DNA of 64,000 nt from Flavobacterium tyrosinilyticum. GTDB lineage: Bacteria; Bacteroidota; Bacteroidia; Flavobacteriales; Flavobacteriaceae. The stretch covers positions 310,001 through 374,000 of the forward strand of contig NZ_JAMOKG010000004.1 in the NCBI RefSeq assembly GCF_023656565.1, given 5' to 3'. Position numbers and translations under genes: made by a program. The first letter of the stretch is position 1. Each line of letters opens with the position of its first letter. The notes under the pieces are model-generated. The model was not told the DNA's origin. It searched no databases and saw only the letters and a list, made by a program, of their open reading frames with translations. This document shows positions 61,717 through 64,000 of this stretch, piece by piece.

Positions 61717-64000
61717 ATGAAACTAAAGTTCAATGGATTCTTAGTGCTTTTATTAGTACTAGTTGCGCAATTGACATTTGCGCAAGAAAGAGCTGTTTCA
61801 GGAACAGTTTCCGATAATACAGGTATGCCTTTACCGGGGGTAAGTGTATTAGTGAAAGGAAGCAAAACTGGAACACAAACTGATTTTGATGGAAAATATT
61901 CTATTAAAGCATCTTCAAGCCAAGTTTTGGTATTTAGCTACATTGGAATGAAAACCCAAGAAGTAGCTGCAAGCTCATCTGTAGTTAATGTTAAATTATC
62001 AGGTGACGCACAAGAACTTGAGGCAGTTGTAGTAACAACAGCTTTAGGTATCAAAAGAGAGAAAAAATCTTTAGGTTACTCATCACAAAAACTGGATGAA
62101 AAAACAGTTAACTCAACACCAACAAACAACTTCCTAAACAACTTATCTGGTAAAGTTGCAGGTTTAGAGGTTAAAACTAACTCTAACTTTGGTGGATCTA
62201 CTAACATCGTACTACGTGGATCAAAAAGTTTAACTGGAAACAACCAAGCATTAATGGTTGTTGATGGTGTTGCTATTAGCAATGACAACTTAAACTCAGC
62301 ATCTTCAAAAAGCGGAAGAGGTGGTTTTGACTTTGGTAACTCTGCTTCTGATATTGATCCAAACAACATCGAATCGATTACAGTACTTAAAGGTGCTGCT
62401 GCGACTGCATTGTATGGTAGCCAGGCTGCAAATGGTGCGATTATGATTACTACTAAAAAAGGTAAGAAAAACAGCGCTTTAGGAGTAAGCTTCAGTTCTA
62501 CAACTTCTATGGGTTCTTATGATAAAGATACTTTCATTAAGTACCAAAAAGGTTACGGAGCTAATGGTTATGCTGCACCAAATGATAGTTTCTATACAGC
62601 AGATGTAAACGGAGATGGTATTCCAGATCAAATTGTTGACATGACAGCTGATGCTTCTTTCGGTAATGCTTTCAACCCAAATTTAAATGTATACCAATGG
62701 ACAGCTTTTGCTCCAGGCAACGCTAATTATGGTAAAGCTACTCCATGGGTTGCTGCTGCTAATGATCCTGGAAAATTCTTCCAAAAGTCTTTCAGCACAG
62801 TTAACAACGTTGGTTTAAGTGGTGGTGACGAAAAAGGTTCTTATAACTTTAGTTATACTAACAACAATGAATCTGGAATTTTACCAAACAGTAGATTAAA
62901 CAGAAACATTCTTAATGGTAGTTTCACAAGAAACTTATCAGACAAAATTAAAACATCTGCATTCTTTACATTCTCTGACCAATCTACTGTAGGTAGAAAT
63001 AGTACAGGTTATGGAGATAACATCTTAACTGGTTTCAGACAATGGTGGCAAACTAACGTTGATGTTAGAGAATTAAAAGACGCATACAATGTAAACGGAC
63101 AAAACGTTACTTGGAATATGAATGATCCATTAAATGGAAATTTCTCTCCAGCTTACTGGAACAACCCATACTTTGACCGTTACAAAAACTTCTCTTCTGA
63201 TGACAGAACTAGAGTTCTTGCAGGTGCTAATATCTCTTATGATATAACAAAAAACTTTAATGTTTTAGGACGTGTTACTGTAGATACTTCTAACGACAGA
63301 CAAGAATTAAGAAAAGAAAAAGGAAGCCACGCTGAAGAGTTTGGTTTACAAGCTCTTGACGAAACTTCTGGATATTCATTATATACAAGAAGCTTCTTAC
63401 AGACAACTTACGATTTCATCGCAACTTACGACCTAAAAATCTCTGAAAAAATTTCAGCAAAACTTTTAGGTGGATCAACTTTCATTAAATCTCACGTAGA
63501 TTCTTTCGATGGATCAACAACTGGAGGTTTAGTAGCTCCTGGATTATTTACATTGGCTAACTCGATGTCATTTGTTGCTCCAATTGAGCAAGAGATCAAC
63601 TACAACAAACTAGGTCTTTATACTCAAGGATCTATTGATTACAACAGAATCGTATTCGTTGAAGCTTCATACAGAAGAGATCAATCTACTGCTTTACCAC
63701 AAAACAATAATAAATATGATTATTGGTCAGTTGGAACAAGTTTCATTGCATCTGAATTAATCAAACAAGATTGGTTAAACAACTTAAAACTTAGAGCTAA
63801 CTACGCAGTTGTAGGTAACGACCCTGCTGCTGGTCTACTTGGATGGAAAATTAACAATGGATTAATTGGCGGAAACTTAATGTTCGCTAACAACTCTACT
63901 TTCGTTGACTTTAAAAACTTAAGATCAGAAAAATTAAAAAGCTGGGAGTTTGGTGTTGAGGCAGCTATGTTCAAAAACAGATTAAGTTTTGACGTATCTG
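61717..64000 (+). CDS. SusC/RagA-type TonB-dependent receptor, N-terminal 761 residues (runs off window)
   Basis: The frame opens with ATG 61717 and stays open to the window end. It has a signal peptide (MKLKFNGFLVLLLVLVAQ), a carboxypeptidase-regulatory-like domain (VSGTVSDNTGMPLPGVSVLV), a TonB-box region (ELEAVVVTTALGIKREKK), and a plug domain with GKVAGLEVKTNSNFGG and NIESITVLKGAAATALYGSQ. Many barrel strands follow. SusC proteins import oligosaccharides or peptides across the outer membrane, usually with a SusD partner that should follow outside the window. The substrate is unknown. Confidence 0.97.
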   Translation, partial: MKLKFNGFLVLLLVLVAQLTFAQERAVSGTVSDNTGMPLPGVSVLVKGSKTGTQTDFDGKYSIKASSSQVLVFSYIGMKTQEVAASSSVVNVKLSGDAQELEAVVVTTALGIKREKKSLGYSSQKLDEKTVNSTPTNNFLNNLSGKVAGLEVKTNSNFGGSTNIVLRGSKSLTGNNQALMVVDGVAISNDNLNSASSKSGRGGFDFGNSASDIDPNNIESITVLKGAAATALYGSQAANGAIMITTKKGKKNSALGVSFSSTTSMGSYDKDTFIKYQKGYGANGYAAPNDSFYTADVNGDGIPDQIVDMTADASFGNAFNPNLNVYQWTAFAPGNANYGKATPWVAAANDPGKFFQKSFSTVNNVGLSGGDEKGSYNFSYTNNNESGILPNSRLNRNILNGSFTRNLSDKIKTSAFFTFSDQSTVGRNSTGYGDNILTGFRQWWQTNVDVRELKDAYNVNGQNVTWNMNDPLNGNFSPAYWNNPYFDRYKNFSSDDRTRVLAGANISYDITKNFNVLGRVTVDTSNDRQELRKEKGSHAEEFGLQALDETSGYSLYTRSFLQTTYDFIATYDLKISEKISAKLLGGSTFIKSHVDSFDGSTTGGLVAPGLFTLANSMSFVAPIEQEINYNKLGLYTQGSIDYNRIVFVEASYRRDQSTALPQNNNKYDYWSVGTSFIASELIKQDWLNNLKLRANYAVVGNDPAAGLLGWKINNGLIGGNLMFANNSTFVDFKNLRSEKLKSWEFGVEAAMFKNRLSFDVS

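Noticed and set aside
61680..62369. Two minus-strand frames opposite the SusC gene
   Set aside because: They are antisense to a well-supported receptor gene and have no protein-like features.

Overview
The window is chromosomal DNA from a member of the Bacteroidota, most probably Flavobacterium or a close relative in Flavobacteriaceae. This rests on the AT-rich sequence, a SusC/RagA TonB-dependent receptor, a UpxY-type NusG paralogue, a citrulline hydrolase of the CtlX type, A-rich rather than Shine-Dalgarno start regions, and repeated occurrence of the Bacteroidota promoter pattern TTG-N17..20-TANNTTTG. No rRNA, tRNA, CRISPR array or intact insertion sequence was seen. Nearly every gene lies on the minus strand, so transcription runs from high to low coordinates.

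Positions 1-34104 form one large surface-polysaccharide (capsule or O-antigen) locus. Its start (34104-20634) carries export and general sugar genes: a Wza-like lipoprotein, a Wzc-like tyrosine kinase, UDP-sugar epimerase and dehydrogenase, a UpxY antiterminator followed by a strong terminator-like hairpin, a second (TviB/WbpA-type) dehydrogenase, ManC, RmlB, a large SLBB export protein and a Wzz-like protein. A 614-bp gap holding the remains of a GDP-mannose 4,6-dehydratase then marks a junction. Below it (20019-1) is the variable part: Wzx flippase, VioA-like aminotransferase, an ATP-grasp/SDR/metallophosphoesterase block, seven glycosyltransferases, two hexapeptide acyltransferases, Gmd, Wzy, the complete UDP-N-acetyl-L-fucosamine pathway (FnlA, FnlB, FnlC) and a further epimerase. 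The predicted repeat unit can draw on UDP-FucNAc, UDP-GlcA or UDP-GalNAcA, a dTDP-4-amino sugar and a GDP-6-deoxymannose derivative.

Positions 34176-42070 hold housekeeping genes: recR, a CoA-binding protein, marC (plus strand), two guanidino-group hydrolase/amidinotransferase-fold enzymes, citrate synthase, enolase and carA. Several are separated by clear rho-independent terminators.

Positions 42316-59749 are the str-S10-spc-alpha ribosomal superoperon: rpsL, rpsG, fusA, rpsJ, then (after a terminator and a new promoter) rplC to rplQ, including secY, infA, a zinc-site-deficient rpmJ and rpoA. An internal promoter and a GC-rich leader hairpin sit before rpsH, and a long inverted repeat sits before rpsD.

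Positions 59926-64000 are on the plus strand: an Omp85/BamA-like outer-membrane protein with a TTG start, then a SusC-type receptor that runs off the end of the window.
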